The notes under the pieces: model-generated
The model's input: the letters and a program-made list of their open reading frames with translations, nothing else
Databases searched by the model: none
What the model was told of the DNA's origin: nothing
Program-made: the position numbers and the translations under genes
Shown here: piece by piece, positions 9,215-17,890 of the stretch
Layout of the letters: every line of letters begins with the position of its first letter
How positions within the stretch are numbered: the first letter of the stretch is position 1
Assembly: GCF_044904675.1 (NCBI RefSeq)
Contig: NZ_JADIKJ010000015.1
Coordinates: 62,001-126,000, forward strand
From: Dyella_B jejuensis
Lineage (GTDB): Bacteria > Pseudomonadota > Gammaproteobacteria > Xanthomonadales > Rhodanobacteraceae
Direction of reading: 5' to 3'
DNA: 64,000 nucleotides

Positions 9215-9631
9215 TCATACCGTGATCTCGATGCGGTTGCCGTCCGGGTCCAGCACGACACTTTCATAATAGCCATCGCCCGCGCGGCGCGGCCCGTCAA
9301 GCACTGGATAGCCTTCTTCCCTCAGGCGCTGCGTAAGCAGATCGACTTCCTGCTCCGAGCCCACCGCTATCGCCATGTGCGTCAACCCCATGCGCTGTAC
9401 GCCTGGCGCAGCAGCCGCGGGCGCCAGGGCGGTCGTCTTCATTACCTCCAGGCGAGCCCCGTCGTCAAAACGCAGGAAACAGGATTCAAACCCCTTGCTG
9501 GCATGGATATACCGGCGGCCCGCCTTCGCACCGAAATGCGACGCATAGAACAGGACACATCTATCGGCTTCAACTCCGTCTAAAGCGCGTGCGAATTTTG
9601 AGGCGACGCCAATAACGCTGGCAGAACGCAT
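9215..9631 (-). CDS. VOC-superfamily (glyoxalase-like) protein, start uncertain
   Basis: A vicinal oxygen chelate domain protein. The core from FYASHFGA through FLRFDDGARLEVM, GLTHMAIAVGS and DGYYESVVLDPDGNRIEIT is typical of small glyoxalase/bleomycin-resistance-type proteins of about 128 aa; substrate unknown. The N-terminus is abnormal: where homologs usually begin with Met-Lys-Phe-x-His, here there is Ser-Lys-Phe-Ala-Arg, and the next in-frame ATG is at 9631. The same frame is open upstream to 9895 through a hydrophobic stretch that looks like a different gene. Either the start codon has been lost or translation starts upstream. Confidence 0.6.
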   Translation of the reverse strand: MRSASVIGVASKFARALDGVEADRCVLFYASHFGAKAGRRYIHASKGFESCFLRFDDGARLEVMKTTALAPAAAAPGVQRMGLTHMAIAVGSEQEVDLLTQRLREEGYPVLDGPRRAGDGYYESVVLDPDGNRIEITV

Positions 9632-9814
9632 ACGCGGTAACCAAGCACATCCGGACCTGGTCGCGAAATAACAAGAGCTGAAACCACAGAGCAAGATCAC
9701 GTCCAGCACGCTCGCATCCAGCAGCACGCCAAGGAAGGCGAACTGTGGATTCAGCACCAGCACGGTGACCAGCGCGATCACCATGATACCGACCAGTTTT
9801 CGCCACCAAGGCAT
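9570..9814 (-). pseudogene. small membrane protein, apparently frameshifted
   Basis: From the ATG at 9814 the frame encodes a basic start (MPWWRK), then two hydrophobic helices (VGIMVIALVTVLVLNP; FAFLGVLLDASVLDVILL). After about position 9690 that frame loses membrane and protein character, while the frame one base over continues plausibly (WFQLLLFRDQVRMCLV, then a basic tail) to a stop at 9570. A single-base indel near 9685-9700 would join them into one about 80-aa protein. The call is an inference from sequence character only; a sequencing error would look the same. Confidence 0.35.
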
Positions 9815-9869
9815 GCTTGCCTTGACGCCGCCCGGGATCTTTCCTGAGATCACGACGGCCCCCATCTCC

Positions 9870-10577
9870 TCAATCGGGAATTTGCCTGGCCTCACGCAGC
9901 ACGTTGCGCAGGAAAGGCACGGTCACGCGGCGCTGCGCCGCCAGGGATGCCTGGTCGAGCCGATCCAGCAGATCGAGCAATGCGCCAAGGTCGCGCGCGT
10001 AACGGGCAAACAGCCAGTCAAGCACCGTGTCGTCCAATTCGATGCCGCGAAGCGCGGCCTGGCGCTTCAATACCTCGCGCCGCTCGACGTCGTCCAGCGG
10101 CTTGAGCACGAACTGCGTGCATGCGCCAAGGCGGGAGCGAAGGTCCGGAAGCACGAGCGGCAGCTGTGCTGGCGCCGCTTCGGCCGCGAAGATCAGCGAG
10201 GTAGCTTCCGCGCGGGCACGGTTGTAAAGATCGAACAGGGCATGCTCGGCCTCGCGTTCACCGGCGAGCGCATCCAGGTGATCGAGTGCAATGCACTCGC
10301 TGCCGGCCACGCCGCGGATCGCCGCGGCATGCTCGCGCAGGTTCTTCAGCGGCAGGTATTGCACGGTGCGCCCGGCCTCGCTGGCGGCTTGGCACGCGGC
10401 CATCAGCAGATGGCTTTTGCCGCTGCCGGTCACGCCGCTCAGGTACACCCAGGGTGCATGCGCTTGCGCGGCGAGCGCATGCACCGCCGCTACCGCCGCT
10501 TCATTGGCGCCGGCATGGAAATGTTCGAAGCGCTGGCGACGCGGCCAGCGCAGGCTCAACGGCAACTGCGCGGTCAT
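9870..10577 (-). CDS. hda: DnaA-related regulator Hda
   Basis: 235 aa AAA+ protein that, with the beta clamp, stimulates DnaA-ATP hydrolysis and so limits re-initiation of replication. The clamp-binding motif QLPLSL sits at residues 4-9, the P-loop GVTGSGKS at 48-55, and the rest follows the DnaA domain III pattern. The start codon overlaps the stop of the upstream permease gene as ATGA, which indicates translational coupling. Confidence 0.93.
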   Translation of the reverse strand: MTAQLPLSLRWPRRQRFEHFHAGANEAAVAAVHALAAQAHAPWVYLSGVTGSGKSHLLMAACQAASEAGRTVQYLPLKNLREHAAAIRGVAGSECIALDHLDALAGEREAEHALFDLYNRARAEATSLIFAAEAAPAQLPLVLPDLRSRLGACTQFVLKPLDDVERREVLKRQAALRGIELDDTVLDWLFARYARDLGALLDLLDRLDQASLAAQRRVTVPFLRNVLREARQIPD

Positions 10578-11740
10578 GGCTTGTGTGGTTCGTCGACTTT
10601 GGCGACCTTGGCGTCGGCTTGTAGCTCGCCGTTGGCGTCTTGGCCAACCTTGACGTCCACTTCGGCGATCACGGTATCGGGCTCGCCTTCTTCCGTGTAA
10701 AGCTCGCTGAGCCGATAGCGTTGCGCCAGGTACCGCAGCAACACCACGATCACCGAGGCGGCCGGCAGGGCCAGCAACACGCCCAGGAAGCCGAACAGGT
10801 AGCCACCCGCCAACACCGCGAAGATCACCGCTACCGGGTGCAGGCCGATCTTTTCGCCCACCAGCCGCGGCACCAGCACATAGCCTTCCAGCAGTTGTCC
10901 GACCACGAAAACGCCGACCACCATCAGCAGGTGCGGCCAGTCGCCGTGCAGCACCAATGAAGCGATGATCGCCGCGGCGAATCCGGTGATGAAGCCCAGG
11001 TACGGCACGAAGCTGAGCAAACCCGCGACCATGCCGATCAGCGGGCCTACCGAAATACCGATCAGGGTCAGCGCCACGCCGTAATAGATGGCCAGCGCCA
11101 GCATCACCAGCAATTGCCCGCGCACGAAGGCGCCGAGCACCGCATCGGATTCGCGCGCCAGGTGTGCGACGGTCGGTTCGACCGAGCGCGGCAGGATGCG
11201 GTCGATCCACGCCACCAGGCTGTCCCAGTCGCGCAGCAGGTAGAACCACACCACCGGGATCAGCACCAGGTTGGTAAGCCACATCATCACGCCGAAGCCG
11301 GAACGCGAAATGCTCCCGATCACGCTGCCGATGGAACCTAAGTGCTCCTTGAACTGGGCGACCAGCCGGTCGGTGTCGAAGGTCCCCGGATCCAGGTGCA
11401 GTTTCGTCTGCAGCCAAGGCAACGCGGTGTCCCTGGCCCATTCCACATAGCGCGGAAAGTTTTGCACCAGGTTTTCGATCTGGCGTGCGATCAGCGGTAC
11501 CAGCAGCAGCAGCGCGGCCGCGATCAGCAGGACCAGCACCACGAATACGATACTGACCGCCAGCGTGCGCCCAAGCCCCAGGCGTTCCAATCGATTGGCC
11601 AGCGGGTCGCCCAGGTAGGCCAGCATGGCGGCGATCGCGAACGGCATCAGTACCGGCGCAAGCAGCCACACCAGCAGACCGATGAAAACGGTGATCGCCA
11701 GCATCTGCCAGCGGCGGGATGTCTCTTGGCTTATGGACAC
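10574..11740 (-). CDS. AI-2E/PerM-family membrane transporter
   Basis: 388-aa inner-membrane protein of the AI-2E transporter (PerM/YdiK/TqsA) family, a group with varied roles including autoinducer-2 or Na+/H+ transport. There are about eight hydrophobic helices, beginning with residues 13-40, and the family segment GPLIGMVAGLLSFVPYLGFITG in the middle. The last 40 residues are a charged cytoplasmic tail. The start is a GTG at 11740. It is upstream of and overlapping hda, a common arrangement in Xanthomonadales. Confidence 0.88.
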   Translation of the reverse strand: MSISQETSRRWQMLAITVFIGLLVWLLAPVLMPFAIAAMLAYLGDPLANRLERLGLGRTLAVSIVFVVLVLLIAAALLLLVPLIARQIENLVQNFPRYVEWARDTALPWLQTKLHLDPGTFDTDRLVAQFKEHLGSIGSVIGSISRSGFGVMMWLTNLVLIPVVWFYLLRDWDSLVAWIDRILPRSVEPTVAHLARESDAVLGAFVRGQLLVMLALAIYYGVALTLIGISVGPLIGMVAGLLSFVPYLGFITGFAAAIIASLVLHGDWPHLLMVVGVFVVGQLLEGYVLVPRLVGEKIGLHPVAVIFAVLAGGYLFGFLGVLLALPAASVIVVLLRYLAQRYRLSELYTEEGEPDTVIAEVDVKVGQDANGELQADAKVAKVDEPHKP

Positions 11741-11827
11741 GGACAGTTCATCGGTAGCGGACAGACCCAGGGAAGTGTGGCCTATCTAACGGGCTGTTCA
11801 AAGCCTTGCGGCGGGCACCGGAAGCGC

Positions 11828-12406
11828 TCACGAGGTTCGGCGCGCATGCCAGGCCCGGCGCGACCAGCGCAGTACATAGTCCAGGCCGCTTGCCACGCAC
11901 AGCCCGGCGACCGGCCAGATGAATGCCGGCGCTGGCGGTGATGGCCACTGCGCCAGCGTCAACAACACAGCCAGCAGGTACGCGATCTGCATCAGCGTGC
12001 AGGCTTTGGACAGCAGGCTCTGCTGCGGATCGATGCGGCCGATCAGCAGCCGCCAGAGCAATGCGCCGGATGCGATCACCAGGTCCCGTCCGCACACGAC
12101 CAGCGCGAGCCAGATCGGCGTCTCCCGCAACCACGCCAGGATCACGAAGCAGCTGATCAGCAACAACTTGTCGGCGACCGCGTCGAGCATGCCGCCTAGC
12201 CGGCTTTGCCAGCCATAACGACGGGCAAGGAACCCATCCACGCCGTCGGAGATGCCGGCCACGGCAACCAGCGTCAGCGCCGCCGGCCAGTTCCGTTGCA
12301 GCAGTATCCCGCAGATCGGCGCGACCAGCGCCACCCGCATTATCGATATGGCATTGGGCAAATGCCGCCAAGGCGAAAGCGACGCGGCAGGCATCGCGCC
12401 AGTCAT
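11828..12406 (-). CDS. CDP-alcohol phosphatidyltransferase family protein
   Basis: 192 aa inner-membrane enzyme that joins a CDP-linked lipid or alcohol to another alcohol. The full signature D-G-x2-D-G-x2-A-R-x8-G-x3-D-x3-D is visible, starting with SDGVDGFLARRYG and ending with GGMLDAVADK (residues about 54-80), on the usual bundle of about six helices. It resembles PgsA-type phosphatidylglycerophosphate synthases, but the substrate cannot be assigned. It starts 6 bases after the DUF2066 stop. Confidence 0.88.
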   Translation of the reverse strand: MTGAMPAASLSPWRHLPNAISIMRVALVAPICGILLQRNWPAALTLVAVAGISDGVDGFLARRYGWQSRLGGMLDAVADKLLLISCFVILAWLRETPIWLALVVCGRDLVIASGALLWRLLIGRIDPQQSLLSKACTLMQIAYLLAVLLTLAQWPSPPAPAFIWPVAGLCVASGLDYVLRWSRRAWHARRTS

Positions 12407-12412
12407 GCGCTT

Positions 12413-13405
12413 TCAGTGCAGCCAACGCAAGCTGACGTCTGCGCCGTCGTGCGCACTGCCCTGGATCAAGTGTCCGCCGGCGGCAAGATTGGCGGCCAGG
12501 CCATCCAGGGGCATGCCCGCCTTCACGGCCAGCAGCACGCCATCGTCCTGCCCGCCCAGCGTGCTGAGCTTCTGCACCGATGGATCGGCGCGCAAGGTCG
12601 CCAGCAAGTTCGCGTAATCCATTGCCGTGTGCAGTCCGGTGATCCACAGCTTGCCATCGACCGTGGTCGCCCCGATGACGTTGAGCGCCTGGCCCAGGCG
12701 GTTGGTGGCGTTGGCACCGGCATCGGCGAACAGGCCGTCTTCGCTGTCGCCCTGTGCGTTCCAGTGTTGCGCCTGGCCACCACTGACCAGCGTCCAGTCG
12801 GCAGCTTTGCCGTGGAGATCGCCGATCAGCACCAGGCCCGTGTGGTAGAGCCGGCTGATGGCCGACAGCGCGGCCGGATCGGCAGCCGCCAGTTTTGCCA
12901 AGTCCGGCAGCTGGGAGGGGTCGGCGTAGCTCACCGCATAGCCCTGCTTGGCGACCGCGTCGCTGAGCGCACCCAGGTCGTCCTTGCCAAGCAGGTTGCC
13001 ATCGCTTCCCTTCACTATCAGCAATAGCGGCGGCTTTACGCCGGCCGTGGCGGCACCCATCTGGGTAACGAGGCGCTGCACGGCGCCTTGATCGAAGGTG
13101 ATCGACAAGCTCAGGCTCGGCGGGCTGCCCGCGCCGCGTTGGTATTGGAACTGCTTGACGATGCCACCGGCGTTCTTCAATGCGTCGGCATAACCATCCT
13201 TGCCGCTCAGGTCCTGGCCGCCGGAAACGCGCGCCAGCACTTGCCCGAGGGCGGTGGAAAAAGCCTGGCTGCGTTGCGCGTCGCTGACATCGGTGACCGG
13301 CACCGCCACCGTATAGGGCGAGGTCGTCTGAGCGGGGGCCATCCGCGGCAGGCCGCCGACGAGACCAAGCAACAGGGTGGCGATCAGCAGGCGTGACAGA
13401 CGCAT
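12413..13405 (-). CDS. DUF2066 periplasmic protein
   Basis: 330 aa with a cleavable signal peptide (residues 1-27, ending near MAPAQ). The family is conserved in gammaproteobacteria, often between hda/permease genes and purM, and its role is unknown. The early segment VPVTDVSDAQRSQAFSTAL and the later LLLIVKGSDGNLLG are recognisable DUF2066 features. First gene of the minus-strand group ending in hda, divergent from purM. Confidence 0.85.
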   Translation of the reverse strand: MRLSRLLIATLLLGLVGGLPRMAPAQTTSPYTVAVPVTDVSDAQRSQAFSTALGQVLARVSGGQDLSGKDGYADALKNAGGIVKQFQYQRGAGSPPSLSLSITFDQGAVQRLVTQMGAATAGVKPPLLLIVKGSDGNLLGKDDLGALSDAVAKQGYAVSYADPSQLPDLAKLAAADPAALSAISRLYHTGLVLIGDLHGKAADWTLVSGGQAQHWNAQGDSEDGLFADAGANATNRLGQALNVIGATTVDGKLWITGLHTAMDYANLLATLRADPSVQKLSTLGGQDDGVLLAVKAGMPLDGLAANLAAGGHLIQGSAHDGADVSLRWLH

Positions 13406-13501
13406 GGGCGGGGCCGTGTCCAGGGCGGGGATTGCAGGAAAGTCTGCCCAATCCAACCCTTAACGTCTATCATTGCATGTTTTCCGAGGCCGGGTTCCAC
13501 C

Positions 13502-14530
13502 ATGTCCGACGCCCTTACCTACCGCGCCGCCGGCGTGGATATCGATGCCGGCAATGCCGTGGTCGAACGCATCAAGCCGCTGGTCAAGCGCACCTTCCGC
13601 CCGGAGGTCATGGGTGGCCTGGGCGGCTTCGGTGGCCTTTTCAACCTGGGTACGCGCTACCAGGAGCCGGTGCTGGTCTCGGGCACCGACGGCGTGGGTA
13701 CCAAGCTCAAGCTCGCCCAGCAGCTCGGCCGGCACGATACGATCGGCATCGACCTGGTCGGCATGTGCGTCAACGACGTGCTCGTGCAGGGCGCCGAGCC
13801 ATTGTTCTTCCTCGATTACTTCGCCACCGGCAAGCTCGACGTGGAGACCACGGTCGCCGTGGTCGGCGGCATCGCCAAGGGCTGCGAATTGGCCGGCTGC
13901 GCCTTGATCGGCGGCGAAACGGCGGAAATGCCCGACATGTATCCGCCGGGCGAATACGATCTGGCCGGCTTTACGGTGGGCGCGGTGGAAAAGGCCGCGC
14001 TACTGAGCGGCGACACTATCGTTGCTGGCGATGTCGTGCTGGGCGTGGCCTCTTCGGGTCCGCATTCGAATGGCTATTCGTTGATCCGCAAGATCGTCGA
14101 GCGCGCGGGCAATCCGCTGGAGTTGGATCTTGGCGGCGTAAGGCTCGCCGATGCGCTGATGGCGCCGACCACCATCTACGTAAAACCGCTGCTGGAACTG
14201 CTGAAGCTGGGCACCGTGCACGGCATGGCGCACATCACCGGCGGCGGGCTAAAAGAAAACATCATCCGCGTGGTACCTGACGGCCTCGGCCTGAAGCTGG
14301 ACGCCAACGCCATCGTACTGCCGCCGGTGTTCGACTGGCTGATGCGCGAAGGCAACGTGGCGCGCGAGGAAATGTGGCGCACCTTCAACTGCGGCGTGGG
14401 TTTCACCGTACTGCTGCCACGCGATGCCGTCGCCGCCGCATCGGCCTTGCTGGCCAGGCATGGACTGGATAGCCGGGTCATCGGCGAAGTGATCAAGGCG
14501 CAAGGCGACGAGCGCGTGCATATCAGCTGA
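13502..14530 (+). CDS. purM: phosphoribosylformylglycinamidine cyclo-ligase PurM
   Basis: Fifth step of de novo purine synthesis: ATP-dependent closure of FGAM to aminoimidazole ribotide. 342 aa, the standard length. Recognisable elements are SGTDGVGTKLKLA (substrate loop), GIDLVGMCVNDVL, GGETAEMPDMY and ASSGPHSNGYSL. Followed by purN, the usual pair. Confidence 0.98.
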   Translation: MSDALTYRAAGVDIDAGNAVVERIKPLVKRTFRPEVMGGLGGFGGLFNLGTRYQEPVLVSGTDGVGTKLKLAQQLGRHDTIGIDLVGMCVNDVLVQGAEPLFFLDYFATGKLDVETTVAVVGGIAKGCELAGCALIGGETAEMPDMYPPGEYDLAGFTVGAVEKAALLSGDTIVAGDVVLGVASSGPHSNGYSLIRKIVERAGNPLELDLGGVRLADALMAPTTIYVKPLLELLKLGTVHGMAHITGGGLKENIIRVVPDGLGLKLDANAIVLPPVFDWLMREGNVAREEMWRTFNCGVGFTVLLPRDAVAAASALLARHGLDSRVIGEVIKAQGDERVHIS

Positions 14531-14684
14531 TAACTCGAACAACCCTTTCCTTTCCGGAAAATCCGGATGAAGGGGTCGCTACGAAGTGATGCCGGACTGC
14601 CGTTTTCATCGGATATTGGCCTGGCCGTTCGCGCTTTACTCCCTGTTCTTTCCGAAGCAAAGAAAGCCTCCGCCCAGGCACACA

Positions 14685-15347
14685 ATGCCCTCACCGTTTC
14701 GCATCGCCATCCTCGCTTCCGGCCGCGGCAGTAATGTCGCCGCCTTGCTGGCCGCGCGCGAACGCGGGGAACTGCCAGTGGAGTTCGTGCTGGTTGCCAG
14801 CGACAAGCCCGCCGCGGGCGCGCTGCAACTAGCGCAGTTGGCGGGCGTGCCCACCGTCGTGCTCGACCCGCGCGATTATGCCGAACGCCGCGATTACGAC
14901 TTCGCCCTGTTCGAACGGATCGCGGCAAGCAAGCCGGATCTGCTGGTACTTGCCGGCTTCATGCGCATCATCGACGGCGACGCCTTGCAGCCGTGGGCCG
15001 GCCGGATGATCAATATCCATCCGTCGCTGTTGCCGAAATACCGTGGCCTGCACACTCACCGTCGAGCGCTCAAGGCTGGCGATGCCGAGCACGGCGCGAG
15101 CGTGCATTACGTGACGGCCGAACTCGATGGCGGCCCGGTGATTGCGCAGGCGCCGCTGTCGATCGAAGCGGGCGATGACGAAAATACCCTGGCTGCCAGG
15201 CTGCTCCCGCTCGAACACCAGCTGCTGCCCGCGGTGGTGGCGCTTATCGCAGCCGGCCGGTTGGCCCTCGACGAAAACGGTGTCAGTTTGGATGGCGAAC
15301 GGCTCCGCCATCCTTTGCGATGGCAGCACGGGAATTTGCTCTGCTAA
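14685..15347 (+). CDS. purN: phosphoribosylglycinamide formyltransferase PurN
   Basis: Transfers a formyl group from 10-formyl-THF to GAR in purine synthesis. The 220-aa protein has the P-loop-like ASGRGSNV (11-18), the catalytic triad N110, H112 and D148, and HPSLLPKYRG. The start MPSPFRIAIL was chosen by alignment with family N-termini; an in-frame extension exists upstream but is unlikely. The 154-base gap from purM shows no terminator. Confidence 0.96.
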   Translation: MPSPFRIAILASGRGSNVAALLAARERGELPVEFVLVASDKPAAGALQLAQLAGVPTVVLDPRDYAERRDYDFALFERIAASKPDLLVLAGFMRIIDGDALQPWAGRMINIHPSLLPKYRGLHTHRRALKAGDAEHGASVHYVTAELDGGPVIAQAPLSIEAGDDENTLAARLLPLEHQLLPAVVALIAAGRLALDENGVSLDGERLRHPLRWQHGNLLC

Positions 15348-15391
15348 GCGCGCAACGACGTGTTCAGGATTTGTGCGTACACTGCCGATCC

Positions 15392-16099
15392 ATGCGCACC
15401 CTCAAACTACCCCGCACCCTCCTCGCCGGCTTTGCGCTGGCCGTATTCACCACCGCCGCGCTGGCCGCGCCGCCGACGCCTTTCACCGCCACCTACCAGG
15501 TCTCGCGCGATGGCGAAGCCATGGGTGAAGCCACCATCACGCTCAAGTCGCTGGGCCATGGCGAGTACGAATACAGCAACCAGATTCACGGCACTTCCGG
15601 CCTGGCCGCGATGCTTGGCGCGAATTCCAGCGACGTCACGCGCTTTCGCTGGAACAACGACGCACCCGAGACCGAGACCTACAATTCCAAGGTGAGCGCG
15701 CTCAAGACCAGGCAGCGCGTGATGCAAGTGAACTGGAACGCTAAGCAGGTCAGCGTCAACGAAGGCAAGGGCGTCACCACCTATGCCGCCACGCCCGGCA
15801 TGGTAGACCGCAACACGATGTCGCTGGCGCTGGGACTCGCGCTGCGCGCCGGCAACCAGAACGTGACCTTGCCGGTGGGCGTGAAGCAGCGCGTGGAGCA
15901 GCAGCAATTCAAGGTGCAGGGAACCGAATCGATCAAGGTGCCGGCCGGCAGCTTCCAGGCCGAGCGCGTGACGCGCACCGATTCGGACAAGCACTTCGAT
16001 GCCTGGTATGTGCCGAAACAATTCCCGCTGCCGGTGAAGATGGCGCAGAGCGATGGCGGCGATTTGACTTTGGAGCTGGTGCGCTACAGCTCGCCATAA
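15392..16099 (+). CDS. DUF3108 periplasmic protein
   Basis: 235 aa with a signal peptide (residues 1-27, ALAAP cleavage region). The remainder is beta-rich with the DUF3108 pattern (FTATYQVSRDGEAMGEA near the start; PLPVKMAQSDGGDLTLELVRY at the end). Proteins of this family are found downstream of purN in many gammaproteobacteria; the function is unknown. It ends at a strong hairpin shared with murA. Confidence 0.87.
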   Translation: MRTLKLPRTLLAGFALAVFTTAALAAPPTPFTATYQVSRDGEAMGEATITLKSLGHGEYEYSNQIHGTSGLAAMLGANSSDVTRFRWNNDAPETETYNSKVSALKTRQRVMQVNWNAKQVSVNEGKGVTTYAATPGMVDRNTMSLALGLALRAGNQNVTLPVGVKQRVEQQQFKVQGTESIKVPAGSFQAERVTRTDSDKHFDAWYVPKQFPLPVKMAQSDGGDLTLELVRYSSP

Positions 16100-16102
16100 A
16101 GA

Positions 16103-16130
16103 AAAAGGCCGCGTCGGCGGCCTTTTCCAT
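16103..16130. terminator. bidirectional terminator between DUF3108 gene and murA
   Basis: Stem AAAAGGCCGC/GCGGCCTTTT with a 4-base loop; A-run and T-run on each side, so it can act in both directions for the convergent genes. Confidence 0.85.
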
Positions 16131-16181
16131 CTGCATCTGCGGGTGTCGCTGCGTTTAATCCGGCAGCACGCCCTGTCCCAT

Positions 16182-17441
16182 TCAAGTCGGCAGTCGGCGA
16201 ATCTTCGCACCCAGCGTGCCGAGCTTCTCTTCGATGTTCTCGTAGCCGCGATCGATGTGATACACGCGATCGACCGTGGTGTCGCCCTCGGCGACCAGTC
16301 CGGCCAGCACCAGGCAGGCCGATGCGCGCAGGTCGGTCGCCATGATCGGCGCGCCGCTCATCTTGTCCACGCCCTGGATGATGGCGGTATTGCCCTCGAG
16401 GCGGATGTCCGCACCCAGCCGCTGCAATTCATGCGCATGCATGAAGCGGTTTTCGAAGACGGTTTCGGTGATGATGCCCACGCCCTCGGCCACGCAGTTG
16501 AGCGCGGTGAACTGCGCCTGCATGTCGGTGGGAAACGCCGGATACGGCGCAGTGGTGATGTTCACCGCCTTCGGGCGGCGGCCTTGCATGTCCAGTTCGA
16601 TCCAGTCCGGGCCGGTGGAAATGTGCGCGCCGGATTCCTCCAGCTTGGCCAGCACCGCATCCAGCGTATCGGCGCGCGCATTGCGGGCCCGCACCTTGCC
16701 GCCGGTCATCGCCGCGCCCACCAGGAAGGTGCCGGTTTCGATGCGATCGGGCAGCACTTCGTAGGAAGCGCCGTGCAGGCGCTCCACGCCGTGGATCACC
16801 ATGGTCGAGGTACCCGCGCCTTCGATCTGCGCGCCCATCGCATTGAGGCAGTTGGCCAGGTCGACCACTTCCGGCTCCTGGGCCGCGTTGTCGATGACGC
16901 TGGTGCCGGAAGCCAGCACCGCCGCCATCATCACGTTTTCGGTCCCGGTCACGGTGACCATGTCCATGACGATGTGCGCACCTTTGAGCCGCTTGGCGCG
17001 CGCGCGGATGTAGCCGTTCTCGACATCGATATCGGCACCGAGCGCCTGCAGGCCGCGAATGTGCTGGTCGACCGGACGCGAGCCGATCTGGCAGCCGCCG
17101 GGCAGCGAAACCTCGGCCTGGCCGAAGCGCGCCACCAGCGGTCCGAGCACGAGGATCGAGGCGCGCATGGTTTTCACCAGTTCATACGGCGCGAAATAAC
17201 GATCGGTGGAACGCGGATCCACCTGGATCTTCATGCGGTCGTCCACCACCAATTGCACGCCCATCTGGCCGAGCAGTTCCATGGTGGTGGTCACGTCGTG
17301 CAGGTGCGGTACGTTGCTGATGGTTACCGGTTCGTCGGCCAGCAGGCAGGAGGCGAGAATCGGCAACACGGCGTTTTTCGCGCCGGAAATACCAACTTCG
17401 CCGCGTAGCGGCTCACCGCCGCTGATCAGGATCTTGGCCAT
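16182..17441 (-). CDS. murA: UDP-N-acetylglucosamine 1-carboxyvinyltransferase MurA
   Basis: First committed step of peptidoglycan synthesis: transfer of enolpyruvate from PEP to UDP-GlcNAc. 419 aa, normal length. The catalytic cysteine is present as C117 in GGCQIGSRPVD, so the enzyme should be sensitive to fosfomycin. It lies 47 bases downstream of ibaG on the same strand, an order conserved from E. coli. Confidence 0.98.
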   Translation of the reverse strand: MAKILISGGEPLRGEVGISGAKNAVLPILASCLLADEPVTISNVPHLHDVTTTMELLGQMGVQLVVDDRMKIQVDPRSTDRYFAPYELVKTMRASILVLGPLVARFGQAEVSLPGGCQIGSRPVDQHIRGLQALGADIDVENGYIRARAKRLKGAHIVMDMVTVTGTENVMMAAVLASGTSVIDNAAQEPEVVDLANCLNAMGAQIEGAGTSTMVIHGVERLHGASYEVLPDRIETGTFLVGAAMTGGKVRARNARADTLDAVLAKLEESGAHISTGPDWIELDMQGRRPKAVNITTAPYPAFPTDMQAQFTALNCVAEGVGIITETVFENRFMHAHELQRLGADIRLEGNTAIIQGVDKMSGAPIMATDLRASACLVLAGLVAEGDTTVDRVYHIDRGYENIEEKLGTLGAKIRRLPT

Positions 17442-17488
17442 CGGGAATCCTTAAGGAAGCAAAATCCGGCAAGCGGCTGCAGCGGCCA

Positions 17489-17728
17489 TCAACGGCGCGC
17501 AGCGGCTTCTTCCGGCGTAAGAGTCTTGAGCGCGAGCGCATGGATCGCGCCCCCCATCAGGTCGCCCAGCGTGGCATAGACAAGACGGTGACGCGCCAAC
17601 GGCAATTTGCCCGCGAACTGCGCAGCGACCACTTCCGCCTCGAAGTGCACGCCATCGTCCCCTTGCACGTTTGCCCGTGCGCCGGGCAGGCCGGTTTCGA
17701 TCATTGCCTGGATGCTGGCTGCGTCCAT
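17489..17728 (-). CDS. ibaG: BolA/IbaG-family protein
   Basis: 79 aa member of the BolA family, which partners with monothiol glutaredoxins in iron-sulfur cluster handling. The helix-turn-helix-like core VYATLGDLMGGAIHALALKTLTPEE ends the protein, including the conserved His. Position directly upstream of murA identifies it as IbaG rather than BolA. Confidence 0.92.
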   Translation of the reverse strand: MDAASIQAMIETGLPGARANVQGDDGVHFEAEVVAAQFAGKLPLARHRLVYATLGDLMGGAIHALALKTLTPEEAAARR

Positions 17729-17890
17729 TGTTTTTCCAATACTGGGATCCTGAACGCTGGCTGCCGCTTGCGGCGGGGCGAGCCATTGGCGTCAGGCATC
17801 AAGATAGAATGCGAATATGCCATGTTAATGGAAATCCGCTGTCGCAGAAACGACACGGAGGTGGCACCCCGCTCCAGCTGCCGAGGACGC

